A stretch of DNA of 64,000 nucleotides from Fragilaria crotonensis (Eukaryota > Bacillariophyta > Fragilariophyceae > Fragilariales > Fragilariaceae). Positions 10,648 through 21,012 of the stretch are shown here, piece by piece. A program made the translations under genes and the position numbers. Below the pieces are notes generated by a model that made no database searches, was not told the origin of the DNA, and was given only the letters and a program-made list of their open reading frames with translations. Position 1 is the stretch's first letter. The number at the start of each line of letters is the position of its first letter. The DNA is taken from the NCBI GenBank assembly GCA_022925895.1, contig JAKSYS010000157.1, positions 1 through 64,000 on the forward strand, written 5' to 3'.

Positions 10648-11624
10648 GATTATTGATTATTGTATTGTGTATGAAGTACTAAGGTTGCTATTGCAATTTG
10701 CTTTAGTTACAACAGTGAGTTACAATGTTTGCATTCGGGAGATGAAGTCAATCGTTGTATATCGAATTGTCCGAGTGCACATTCTCGCTATATGTATTGA
10801 CATCTGGATCCAATTTTTGGACGTGATGGAAAGATGAATGGCCATCATCCCACTCTCTCCAGTCCAACCCAAAATCATCCTGGTGATACGGTCGAAACCC
10901 AGACACTTTTTACATGACGGAATTACACTGTCCGCAAAAGGGACAAACGTTGTCTTTACTGTACTGTGGTACTACCACTTGTACTGGAGAACACACTTAC
11001 AGTACAAGACGGACAGACTGGACTCCGCCACCCGCCGCCACTCGTCCAACTCCGAGTGTACCAGTATTCATGTACTGGATTACGATTACTAACACGCATT
11101 CCTCCAGTAGAAAATAGTTCCCCGAGGAAACTTCTGGCTCGTGTAAATCAACCGCAAAAACGCGCCTGGTATTCGTACAGGCGATCGTGGTTTGGTGCTA
11201 ATACTACAGTAACAATCGCACGCATATACAGTACTTGTAGAACAAACACGACCAAACACCGTGAAACGGGATCTGATTTCGGATCTTGGAATTTGGCGCG
11301 CTACCATTTCAAATCAAACACATGGAAAAATTCCTCCCTTCATTCTTGCAACAAACCAACTTCGGAGTCTACATTCCGATCCATCCGAACAACATGAACA
11401 AAAATGCAGTCGATTCGTATTTAAACTCTAAACATAATTCATGTACTTTAACGGAATTGATTATTTTTAATATATTCAGGTGTGACCAAAAAGCCAAGGT
11501 TTTTCGGTGGTCTTTTGGCTGCTTCCGACTTCCGACACGCTATCACTATCATCATTCTACTTGTATATGGATTTCTCAGGACAGAGTAATTGACTGCCAA
11601 CGTTTCGAGACCTCCTCACTTACG
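10648..11624. other. Intergenic region upstream of the first acidic-protein paralogue
   Basis: The nucleolin-gene promoter side and the 5' flank of the next gene. An open frame runs through 11286-11624 but has no protein-like composition. The block GTGTGACC..AAGCCAAGG at about 11480-11500 recurs upstream of the second paralogue near 15753, so the 5' flank was duplicated too. Both copies are preceded by AG, so an upstream exon is possible. Confidence 0.4.
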
Positions 11625-12395
11625 ATGATGCGCCAAAGGATTCCACGATGGCCCCGCCTGCATCAAGATCAGGAGCCACCACAGGAGCTGCAACAGCATC
11701 AGCAACGATTGCATTTAGAACAACGACAACAGCGAGTGCATCAGCCGCAACAGCGGCCAGCGCCGCACCAACGTCTTCCTCTACGCTTGGAGGATGATGA
11801 TGATGATGATGACGGCAATTCGAGTGACGAGACGTACTTTAGCAGCCGTCATCACGTCACATCAAGACCACCTTTGCCATTCTCATTTCGCAAACGTGCC
11901 ACCACCCCAACGACGACCACAGCAACAACACCCTGGAATGGGGGCAGCATTGCCATTCGTGTGGTGAATTGCGAGTCGTCCGTTGTCGATGACGACACAG
12001 TTCCCACGCAGGTGCAACTCTCGGACAATGAAGAATCGGATGATGACTATGACTATGATGGTTTCACAGTAGAGGGTGACGAGGATACCGTCTATTCAAC
12101 CATCACGGTTGAGACTAAGGATCTCCCGGAGGAACCTGTCACCCAAATGTCCTCGTGTAAGAGAAAAAAAACACCGGAGACGAAGGATGGTGATGAAGAT
12201 ACTTTTCCAGACATCTCGGATCTGATTGTTAATTCCTGCCTGTCGACAAGTATTGGAAAAGAACTGCTGGACACGTACACTGATGCCAGAGACGCCCTCA
12301 ACCAAGTCCTACATGCCTTTACATTGGGAGAAGGAGAAATCAATTGTGTATGTGGGCGTTTGAATGATGCCAAGACTGAGTTTTTCCATAGTTGA
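11625..12395 (+). CDS. Unrecognised acidic low-complexity protein, paralogue 1
   Basis: Not recognised. From the ATG pair at 11625/11628 the frame gives about 256 residues; the frame is open upstream to 11286, so the start is uncertain. It reads: a Gln-rich section; an Asp run (LEDDDDDDDGNSSDE); a basic patch (PLPFSFRKR); a second acidic section (LSDNEESDDDYDYD); and a conserved tail, SDLIVNSC..SIGKELLDTY.DARDALNQVLHAFTLGEGEINCVCGRL. The tail and the DDD/PFSFR patch are shared with the gene at 15756-16826, so the two are paralogues. The sequence before the Asp run is also open in a second frame (Ala/Thr/Ser-rich, ending in GG-stop just after the Asp run begins), so the true N-terminal frame is in doubt. 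Nuclear location is only a guess from composition. Confidence 0.55.
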   Translation: MMRQRIPRWPRLHQDQEPPQELQQHQQRLHLEQRQQRVHQPQQRPAPHQRLPLRLEDDDDDDDGNSSDETYFSSRHHVTSRPPLPFSFRKRATTPTTTTATTPWNGGSIAIRVVNCESSVVDDDTVPTQVQLSDNEESDDDYDYDGFTVEGDEDTVYSTITVETKDLPEEPVTQMSSCKRKKTPETKDGDEDTFPDISDLIVNSCLSTSIGKELLDTYTDARDALNQVLHAFTLGEGEINCVCGRLNDAKTEFFHS

Positions 12396-15300
12396 TGAGG
12401 ATCCGTTTCAGGAAACAAGCATAGTTTCCAAACGATTCTCTGTAAGACTTTCTCCGTTAGCCATTTTGGTCAAGGAGGTAGAGAATGCTCCTGTATTGTG
12501 CGATGAAAAGGGAGCTCAAAAGGAGAAGAATTTGTGATGTGCTTATGCTATTTTGGATTCCTTGTATGACGTAGTATGCTATTATGGATTCCACGCGCCA
12601 AGTTCGAACTAGACGTGCTGATGTCGTCTCTCACGAGTACAACCAGGCACTCTACCAGTACTTAGTCACGAATTTGTAGTTGGAGATGCATATCCATTTC
12701 CCCCTTCTCTAAGGCACTCTACGGGTCAGTAACTTTATCCACTGGGATGCACGTGTTCAAGATATTTTTCGGCACCACAGTTACAAGGCTTTTGCGTCGT
12801 GGACAGTGACCTTCAAACCCTTTATTGCCGTGCAGTGTTCCCATATTGCGCCCACCCTTCTTGCACGTTTGTCTCTCAATTTTGTTATGCACCTCCCGCC
12901 TTGTAGGACTCCATGTAGTCCTTCCATGGGATGTCCAAAAACTCCTTTCTCTTTTTCCCTCGACTCTGCCATCCACCATGAACATAATCTTTCCGATTCC
13001 AAAACAACAGTTCAATCCCCGTGGTGGTTTGGCACCTTGAATAGAAGAATCTGTGACCTGCTTTTCAATTGTTGATCCTTTTTTAAATGTATTTGTATAC
13101 TTGATGGGAATCAAAGCCCTTCCAACATTATCTGCATCCATCAATTCATGATCAACAGAACAACGCCCAGCTCTGATACTGGAATTGTTCCATGTAGTGT
13201 ACTGGCCATGATGTACACCAGTAGCACTCATCATTGTGTTAATACTCGTACTCTGGAGTAGTACCACAGTAGAGCTTGACATTCATTTTGAGGTATCCCT
13301 GGATGAGATCTTACTACCAAAATTCAACACCTCATATTTCTTCGTTCTTACAATTTCATCACCACTACAGCATCTGACCAACCTATTATGCTAAACTCTT
13401 CTAGACATGTTTATCAGACGTCTATTTCTAGGCGGCTGCATTTCATATTGCTGGCCGGCGAATGTGATAGAAAAGCAGTAGCAAAAGCTACGCAGTAGCT
13501 GAAAGGAAAGACGCAGGTATGCACGAGGGCACCGAAGCAAGGAAAACGAAGCAGTAGGAGGATGCTATGCCCCAGCCAGCAGTACAACAGCCAGCACAAG
13601 TACATGGTGGTGAACATACGGTTCTTGAAGTAGAAGTCATGGTACTTGGAGTGCAGCGGACCAAGAACCACCATGCCCAAAAAAAGCAGCGGCAAATGTA
13701 GCTCTCTACATTTGTCCGAGAAGGCACAGATGGTGTGCCAGTAGGATAGAAGGGGTGCTGGCTGGTGTCGGTAGAAGCCAACAAAGTTGGAACTGATGAG
13801 AAGTGAGATTTCCTCTGGTGCTTACTGAGCACTGAGTGCAACAATGACAGAGGGTGAGAAATTTTGTTGTTTAGTGGACAATTGGAGAGGTGATAGCCTA
13901 ACACCCATTTGGCTGTCCAACCAAGAAGCATGCGCAAGATGAGGTTGCAAGGAATAGCCCCTCTTGCTCTCAGAGTGAAAGGGATCCACCATGGTGGAGG
14001 ACCCAAAAGAGGACAGCAGCCTCGCGTAGCGACTACAGTGAAACTGGTCTGACAGGCAGACATGAGTTTCAAAACTCATGGCTAGAAATTGTGTGCTGAC
14101 CAACCTATAAGGATATACAAGGATTGGACATTTCTGAGTGATGTACCTCCGTTTCTATGGGTTACCAGTGCTTTATGTTGATTGCCTACCATGTCTGACG
14201 TCTCTCCTCCATAATACAATAACACAACACATTATAACATCAAAGTATACAGCAATGAAGATCGGACGACAGATGACACCTAGTATTTTATGTGCTGCCG
14301 CGGTGCCTATGATTGGAGACACTCAACCCATACATACATGTCAGAGAAATATATCGCAAAGACAAACGTAACATTGTGATCTACAACACATACGCAAGAA
14401 ACCATGCTCCAAAGCATCAAAGTCCAGAACACCAGCCAAACAGTTGAACGAGGACTTTGGTATGTCAATCTCCGACTCACTGTCAGAAACGTGCAAAACC
14501 CATCAACATCATCCAAACTACATCACAGTAGAATACCTCATATATTATCAACTTCATCGTTTTCTCGTGAGTGATTGAGTTCCTCAGCAATACCATACCT
14601 TCTTATCTTCTCATGCAAACTACATCACATTACATTACCTCATATATCATCAATTTCAGATTGGTTTCTTGTGAGTGATTAAGTTCATCAATACTATACC
14701 TCCTAACCTTCATTGCTCTAAGAATTTGGTGTGGTATCCAGTTGTATGCTTGTCACTAATGTGTTTTATAGTAGAACAAGACCTGACCCCCACCAAGTTT
14801 AATCGTAGAAAATGTTATTCACCTGGCCCTTTCATGAAGACAGAAAAAGTTATGTTTTTTGGTTGCTTTTTGTGCTCATTCTTGCATAGTCTATGATACA
14901 ATTCCACTGTTGTCATTGTCTACTAGTACGACACTACCATCATTACTATGCCAACAATGAGTAAAGTGTGCATCAAGCATCATATCATCAAACATCAAAC
15001 CTTCATTACAGCACCTGCAATTCAAGTGGCAGCAGGTGAGAAATATGGCGACAAATTGATGCTCCTGCATTATGACTACAGTAGAAGCCAGCAAGGGAGA
15101 ATTCCCCTCTATCAAGGTGGTGATGAGAGAGCTCGCAAGTGGATGCAATTCTCATTCAGCTCCAATTGTCTTCCGCGCGTTTCGATCTTCAGCACAAGTT
15201 CAACATAGATTTCTGATCTGAGTACAAGAATACCGTAGAAGGGCTTCGCATAATTAAGAACAATGTCACTCGAACAGATTTCCCGACATACTCCGTACGT

Positions 15301-15755
15301 CATACGACACAAAAACTGAAAACTGCGAAGCCCGAAAAACCAGATAAATAAATTTGCCGAGTAAGATAACTAAGATGGCATGTACTATACATATCCTAAG
15401 ATGGTAGATGTTCATACCGTACTTCAAACCATGAACGCACTACTACCAGGAGCAGGAGAACGGGACTATCACTCAACGAACAAACAAATTTCGATGCACA
15501 TATTGAGCACCACATGTAACTTTTCATGTGGCGTGATTCACATGATGTATGTCCTGCCATCAGACTGGAAATGAGACAACACTACCTTCACTCGGGATTT
15601 CCAGAAAACTCTACTTCTACTATACGTGGTCTATGTGAAATATTCATTAAAAAAAGATGCAACAAGATCAGCATCCTCTATTCAATGTCGCGGAGCGACG
15701 TTCTTGAAAACAATCAAGCAAGTAGTGCGGCGTAACAATAGATGTATATATAGGT
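12396..15755. other. Relic DNA between the two paralogues
   Basis: 3.4 kb with no gene that can be supported. Minus-strand frames at 12719-13282 (187 codons, basic, unrecognised) and 13414-14103 (hydrophobic and Ser/Cys-rich, overlapping frames) have no family signature and look like decayed mobile DNA. The region also contains a degenerate tandem repeat at 14517-14722. Confidence 0.4.
14517..14722. repeat. Two-copy degenerate tandem repeat, ~110 bp period
   Basis: Copy 1 starts AACTACATCACAGTAGAATA (14517); copy 2 starts AACTACATCACATTACATTA (about 14628). Both continue with CCTCATATAT, GTGAGTGATT and AGTTC in the same order, ending in CATACCTTCTTATCTTC and TATACCTCCTAACCTTC. No coding content. 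Confidence 0.75.
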
Positions 15756-16826
15756 GTGACCTTCAAACCAAGGTTTCCGTGTTGTCACTTCGACACCACA
15801 AAAATTCGATCACTTTTTCTTCAGAGTCCTACCGAACATGGTGCGCCTGAACGCTTTCTTATTTCGAGTCCTACCGAAGATGCTGCGCAAGAACATCTTC
15901 TTCTCTCGAGTCCTACCGAAGATGATGCGCAAGAACATTTTCTTCTTCTGTTTCCTTCCGAAGATGATGCGTCAGAGGGTTCTACAATCACCTCATTTGC
16001 TCGAACAGCAGAATCAGAAGACCGTACCACGGGATCATCCGCAGCCACAAAGATGGCAGCAGCCGCAGCCGCAGCAACAGCAACAGCAACAGCAGCAGCC
16101 GCCACGAGCACCGCAGCCTATGCGAAAGCCACAGCAGTTGCTACGATTGCATCGTCTCCGACAGCAACGATTGCAAAAACAGAAGCAACGTTCGCTAATG
16201 GACTTGGATAGTGATGACGATGATAACACTTCGAGCGACGAGTCGTCCTATGGAAAGCGTCGTCGTGTTACAAGAAGGCTACGTTTACCCTTTTCATTCC
16301 GTACTCGCGTCGGTACTCCCGCCAGAGCTTCAATCTGGGGTCGGCGCAGAATTGCCAAATGCACAGTGGATGATTCATTCTCTTCCCAGTCCGCCATCTC
16401 GACGACGACTCGGTTCCCTCGCAGCTTGAAGTGTCAGACAATGAAGAATTGTGGTCAGACATTGGAGAATCTTCTTCCTCGGACGATTCATCCGAGGAAC
16501 TCGAAAGTGACGACGCTACGGCCTATTCAATCCACATTGTTGTGGCAAAGGATAATGCGTTGGAGCTTGCAACCCACCAAGAGTCTTCGAGTATCAAGAG
16601 CGGACCAGCAGAGGAGAAGAATGATGAAGGTACCATTCCAGACACTTCGGATCTGATTGCCAGTTCTTGCTTCACCATTACAATTGGAAGGGAACTGCTG
16701 GGCACCTACATTGATACCAGGGACGCCTTCTGCCAAGTCCTTCATGCCTTCACCTTGGGAGAAAGAGATCTCAATTGTGTTTGTGGACATTTGGAAAACG
16801 CCAAGAATGAGCTCTCTCATCTTTAA
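15756..16826 (+). pseudogene. Acidic low-complexity protein, paralogue 2 (frame disrupted)
   Basis: Direct paralogue of the gene at 11625-12395, in the same orientation. The Asp/Ser section (LDSDDDDNTSSDE) and basic patch (RRVTRRLRLPFSFRTR) lie in the frame open from 15838. The second half (DDDSVPSQLEVSDNEEL through SDLIASSC...RDAFCQVLHAFTLGERDLNCVCGHL) lies in a different frame, open to 16826. Alignment with copy 1 points to a one-base loss around 16390-16400 (CAGTCCGCCATCTCGAC against GAGTCGTCCGTTGTCGAT). The N-terminal part covers four 42-bp tandem repeats and is open in two frames; the frame starting near 15756 (SPTEDDAQEHFLLL...) looks the more protein-like. This is either a pseudogene, an intron-bearing gene misread here, or a sequencing indel. 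Confidence 0.55.
15825..15992 (+). repeat. Four 42-bp tandem repeats in paralogue 2
   Basis: Units begin at 15825, 15867, 15909 and 15951 with AGTCCTACCGAA or a variant, exactly 42 bp (14 codons) apart. The core is AGTCCTACCGAAGATGATGC; the last unit is the most diverged. The multiple-of-three period keeps every frame open through the array. Copy 1 retains only the last unit's equivalent (ACGATGATGCGCCAAAGG). Confidence 0.85.
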
Positions 16827-17935
16827 TTGGAGCCGCTTCTGAAAGGAAGGTAGTCCCCAAACGAAAGTCTGTGACGTATTCCAAAGTCGCACAATCGAGT
16901 TGAGGAAGAAAGTGCAGGCTGTTCTTGGGAGTACTCCGGTTCTGTTCAACGAACAAGGTTCAAAGTTAGGTTGTCGTGTTGCATTTTACATGGGGTTCAT
17001 TAATTTCACGCTGGTTTTATAGTGAGTCACGTTGAAAGTGTTGAACTAGTAGGTGTGCGTCTGTGTTCTCTGTCAAGGAGTCATGCAGTACTAGGTACTT
17101 CATCACCTCGTAATTCCGTTCTTCAGGTGCTGCATTGAGGACCCCAACCGTTTGCCCTGCCCAAAGGCGCTCCAGTGATTGGTTGGAGCGTCCACTTAGA
17201 TATGTACAGCAATGTGTATGTATCGATACATCTGACTCCCCTCTCTATGTTGGACTTTAGACCTATGAAATTTCTACACCGAAATGGAATCCGTTCGCGC
17301 TTCGCAAATTATTCGCGAAGTGCCTGTCATGGCGGTCCGCTGCAACTTTTTCTGGTATGCCTGGCACTCTGCTACGACATTTGGTATATTTGAATTTACT
17401 TCGTACCCGCATTATGATATAATCAGTCCGTAGGTGTGACAGTATGTCTCTACAAACAAAGACAATGAACTCTTTTGTACATACATGTAGTTCATAGTTC
17501 ATAGTCTGCATGGCGTCTCAGAGAAAAGGCACTGAATTTATCATACTCCACTGGAACGTCGGGTAAATGACGGCTATTGAGTCACGAGTAAAGGCATTGC
17601 GACGTTGGCGGGCGAATTTGTTTCACGGCCTGCCGCCTGCCGCCAGCGCGCCTAATTCTCTCTTGGAGTTTCGCCCAAAACCAGGGGCGCACAAGATTTT
17701 GTAGGGACACGTTGGATTGTCTCATCAGCACCCGTGCATCAGCTGCTCTCCTACACCCGTGCCGTAGCATCAAATCGAGCCATCACATATTGTCCTTTTT
17801 GGCACGAGCTATTTTGTTCAAGACCAGACATATCATCCTCATCGAATACAGTGCCAGGGTTGGCTACTCCGTTCTCTATTCCATTGATTGTGCATAAATC
17901 CCGCTATTAAATCATACACATCATTCATCAACATC
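16827..17935. other. Intergenic region
   Basis: 1.1 kb between paralogue 2 and the MAPR gene. It holds the 3' flank of the former and the promoter side of the latter. No coding frame or repeat stands out. Confidence 0.5.
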
Positions 17936-18619
17936 ATGTTACTACCACAGTGGCTCCTATGGACGGCGATTGGTGTTGTGGGTTCCAGTGCTGCCATTCA
18001 ATGGCAAAAAGATAAATTGAATTTGTTATTAATGGGAATCTTTCGAGATATTGGTCGTCACAAGGCGTACAAACGACGATATGCCAACAGCACTGGTAAC
18101 GCTGTCGCCTTGATGACATTTCTATTACATCAAGAAGAGGATCCATTGTTGGGTTCCATCGTACTCGATGAAAATGACGAGAATGGTGGTAATGACAATA
18201 ACGTCCCAACGTATACATTGGATGAATTGTGGGAATTTGGGAATGGTCATGACAATGCACCCTTGTTGATTAGTATCTTTGGTCGTATCTACGATGTGAG
18301 TGAGGGTGAAAAGTTTTATGGTCCGACAGGATCGTATCCCATGTTTCCTGGACGAGATGTGACGTTTGCACTTGCCACAGGTTGCAAGGCATGTGCTACC
18401 GACGCGTCGAAAACGGCGAATGATTTGAATCCCAAACAATTGGATGAAGCCAAACGATGGTTGAGTTTCTTTCAATTGCATGACAAGTACCCGTATGTTG
18501 GTAAATTGGATAAGAATCCCATGGAGGCCAAGATGAATGAATGGATTGATGAGGCTATTGCGAAGAAGAGTGAGAATGATATGATGCGAAGGATGCCGCC
18601 GATTCCAGGAATGAATTGA
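17936..18619 (+). CDS. Membrane-anchored cytochrome b5-like heme-binding protein (MAPR family)
   Basis: A predicted 227-residue protein from the ATG at 17936; the frame extends upstream only through a TTG. An N-terminal membrane anchor (LLPQWLLWTAIGVVGSSAAI) is followed by a linker with an Asn/Asp-rich insert. The cytochrome b5-like domain spans about residues 92-190. It contains the MAPR (PGRMC/neudesin) landmarks: YTLDELWEF, a GRIYDVSEGEKFYGPTGSYPMFPGRD core with the conserved heme-ligand tyrosines, ALATGC, and YPYVGKL at the end. PGRMC relatives bind heme and support cytochrome P450s in sterol metabolism at the ER; that role is inferred for this protein. It is single-exon with a basic, Met-rich C-terminus. 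Confidence 0.85.
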   Translation: MLLPQWLLWTAIGVVGSSAAIQWQKDKLNLLLMGIFRDIGRHKAYKRRYANSTGNAVALMTFLLHQEEDPLLGSIVLDENDENGGNDNNVPTYTLDELWEFGNGHDNAPLLISIFGRIYDVSEGEKFYGPTGSYPMFPGRDVTFALATGCKACATDASKTANDLNPKQLDEAKRWLSFFQLHDKYPYVGKLDKNPMEAKMNEWIDEAIAKKSENDMMRRMPPIPGMN

Positions 18620-19155
18620 AAGTTTGGATTGTAATAGGTTAGATGCAGAGGCACTACCGGTAGTGAAGGGAGTCCTCTGTTCTCATGTAGGCTTGCAAAG
18701 TGTCGTTTACAGATTTTAATAGAGTGATAAGGAACTGAAATGGATGAATAGAGTTAATAAACCTGAACTCTATGGTTTCCACAACGGTGTGGAACATCTG
18801 CGTAAGCAAACTGTAGTGTAGGACTCCCATCGTCACGAGATTCGAGCATCAGTGTGTATTGTCGCTCAATGTACTGCACTGATCTACTGAATTACTGTAT
18901 CACTGCGATACCGTTGAATCATTCCTTCTGGCGACGATTGAAGTTGGCCTCTCTCTCCATCATCATTTTTTTTTTTTTTTTTATCACCACAAGCAGAGAA
19001 CTACAGAACATGGATGATGAGTAGATCGTACGGATCCATGATACCAAGGTACCGTAGACTAAAGAGAGTTCGTATGGACACGATCTATAGCTCGAACTGG
19101 GAGGCTTCAGGTGCGTTCTTGCGCTCCGTCAGCACGAGTCAAGACGCCACTAGTA
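18620..19155. other. Intergenic region with an 18653 palindrome and a T17 tract
   Basis: It holds the 12-bp palindrome ACTACCGGTAGT at 18653-18664, just 3' of the MAPR gene, and a run of 17 T at 18966-18982. No gene. Confidence 0.55.
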
Positions 19156-19188
19156 GAGACCATTCGGCCTCTGAAGCAGCGGCCCGAT
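19156..19188 (+). repeat. Left TIR of the 1.35-kb element
   Basis: 33 bp, matching the inverse of 20477-20509 at 32 positions; preceded by TA. Confidence 0.85.
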
Positions 19189-20476
19189 TTTTGGTTATGA
19201 GCACTATTTTGACACTAATTTTAACGTCTTCTGTGTTATGCGTCATACATCTACCAGACATAACATTAAAAAAATTTGTTTAAGTAAATCGCAGGACTTG
19301 AGCGTTTTTTCATCGGCGCGCATTTTCTACGCTCGAGCTCTCGAGCTAAAATCAGTTCCTGCACTCGATTCTCAGATGAATCAGCGCGTAAGTAGTACTG
19401 TGCCAGACGACGATGATGACAAATTCATGACGCCGCGTCGTTGTTAAAGTAAACATGACGGCATTCTTGAAGTCACTCTAGTAGGCTTGCAAAAGTAATA
19501 CACAGCTACAGGATGTATTGAAACTTTATGCAATTTATCCACTGCAGCCTACTAGTATTAGAAAGATGACTCTCCATGCCGACTTGAAAACATAATCATT
19601 CCGAGTTCACAGCAGTAGGTCCTTTACCAACCCTTCTTGATTTGATTGATGCTGAAGAAATACATCATTGGCTGCAACCATGCTCCTCTTCATATTTATC
19701 TTGTAGTTCTGCTTTCTTGGTGTCGCTTGCTGGCTGGTGTGATAATGGTGTCGCTTGCTGGCTGGTGTGATAATGGCGCCGCATGGTGTTGGCAATTTGT
19801 GTTGACAGTCGACACACCCATCAACTGAAAGCCGGGAGAGAGGAGCGAGCGAATGAAGTGAGAGACGATCGGAGGACAGCATTCAAGACAACAGAATAAT
19901 AAATGGTTGAGCAATAGCATCAAGTCGTACCGCTTTGTTTGCATTTGTGAACCGGCGCTGTCGGACAGTGAAATTTGATCCGAAGGAGTATTCATCCACT
20001 CGCTCTCTCCTGCGGTTTTGCTGACCTCAGCACCTTTTCCGGCTCCTTGATGGAAGTTGTTCTTCCTTCTCAACTGGATGCCGATGAGCATTCATGCACA
20101 GATTGTTCATTGTCAACAGTGCTTGAAAGTGTGTCTTCCTCCAAAATGCATGAAATTCTCGGCGATCCAGAATTTCGCTCGCGTAGGGCTTACGTGGGAA
20201 TCAGTATATTTTTCAGGTGCATCCACGTGGAATGTGTATTTCAGGCCGCAAATCGACTTCACCAAAAAGCCGAAGTTCGCAGCGTCCGTGCATATCCTGA
20301 TGCACCACCACCCAAGGAGCATCAATATGCACGATCTCATCGAAGTTCAGGGAATTGGTGGAGAAATCGCACATTTCATGAGCTCAAAAACCGTTATCTA
20401 CTCTATCGTAAAGAATTAATTCTTCAATCATACAAATTTTAGAGTGTTAACGGTGGTATAACGAGAGGCCGGCGGG

Positions 20477-20509
20477 ATCGGGCCACTGCTTCAGAGGCCG
20501 AATGGTCTC
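20477..20509 (-). repeat. Right TIR of the 1.35-kb element
   Basis: 33 bp, the inverse of 19156-19188 with one difference; followed by TA. Confidence 0.85.
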
Positions 20510-20511
20510 TA

Positions 20512-21012
20512 GTGCGAGAGCACAACATCGAAGATCTCCGGGTTTCGGATTGACCCGAAATGATCCAAACTTCTGGAAGTATATTTCTACCACCTTTCCT
20601 ACTGGCATTTACTCACAAGAGGAGTATCCCTTACGTTCTTCCAAAGAACCCGGCAAGTTGAACTTGCATCCGATTGAGAGGACGCCCCTTGGAGAGTGAG
20701 ATCGCAAGAGAATATATGTCATGCAAAAAGGGGAACAAGACGGTAGTAGTGAGGCGTACGGAAAGCAGCGTACCATAGTGGTGTTGTGGCCCATATGGCT
20801 ATAGCACGGCTATACGTGCATTCTTCGTTTTCGTCCGTCAAGAAGGGGTTATTTTTCGTCTCGAATTACAATATAGAATTGATTCAAAGACTCACCGCCG
20901 CCGTCGTCGTCGTCGTTATTGTTATTGTCTACACAATAACAATCGCTTCATTCTCATTTGATCCAATCACTACTACTACATCAGCTACAGCTACAACAAC
21001 TACAACATCATT
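20512..21012. other. hemA: 5' flank of hemA
   Basis: 500 bp upstream of the glutamyl-tRNA reductase start. It includes a CGTCGTCGTCGTTATTGTTA tract and a run of ACTACTACATCAGCTACAGC repeats just before the ATG, probably 5' UTR. No separate gene. Confidence 0.45.

Larger units (their letters stand above)
19156..20509. mobile_element. Non-autonomous TIR transposon (~1.35 kb)
   Basis: Inverted repeats of 33 bp with one mismatch lie at 19156-19188 (starting GAGACCATTCGGCCTCTGAA) and 20477-20509. They are flanked by TA on both sides (19154-19155, 20510-20511), or by TAGTA/TAGTG if a 5-bp duplication is read. The interior has no transposase. A TA target duplication suggests the Tc1/mariner sphere, but the superfamily cannot be fixed from the TIR alone. 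An internal frame (19975-20442) lacks an ATG at its start and has no family features. The element is unrelated to the Harbinger copy at 739. Confidence 0.8.

Noticed and set aside
12719-13282. Minus-strand frame of 187 codons
   Set aside because: Non-ATG context, no family features, embedded in relic DNA and flanked by broken frames. It may be a transposon remnant but cannot be named.
19975-20442. 155-codon frame inside the TIR element
   Set aside because: It starts at a TTG, has no recognisable domain and ends in AT-rich DNA; probably chance.
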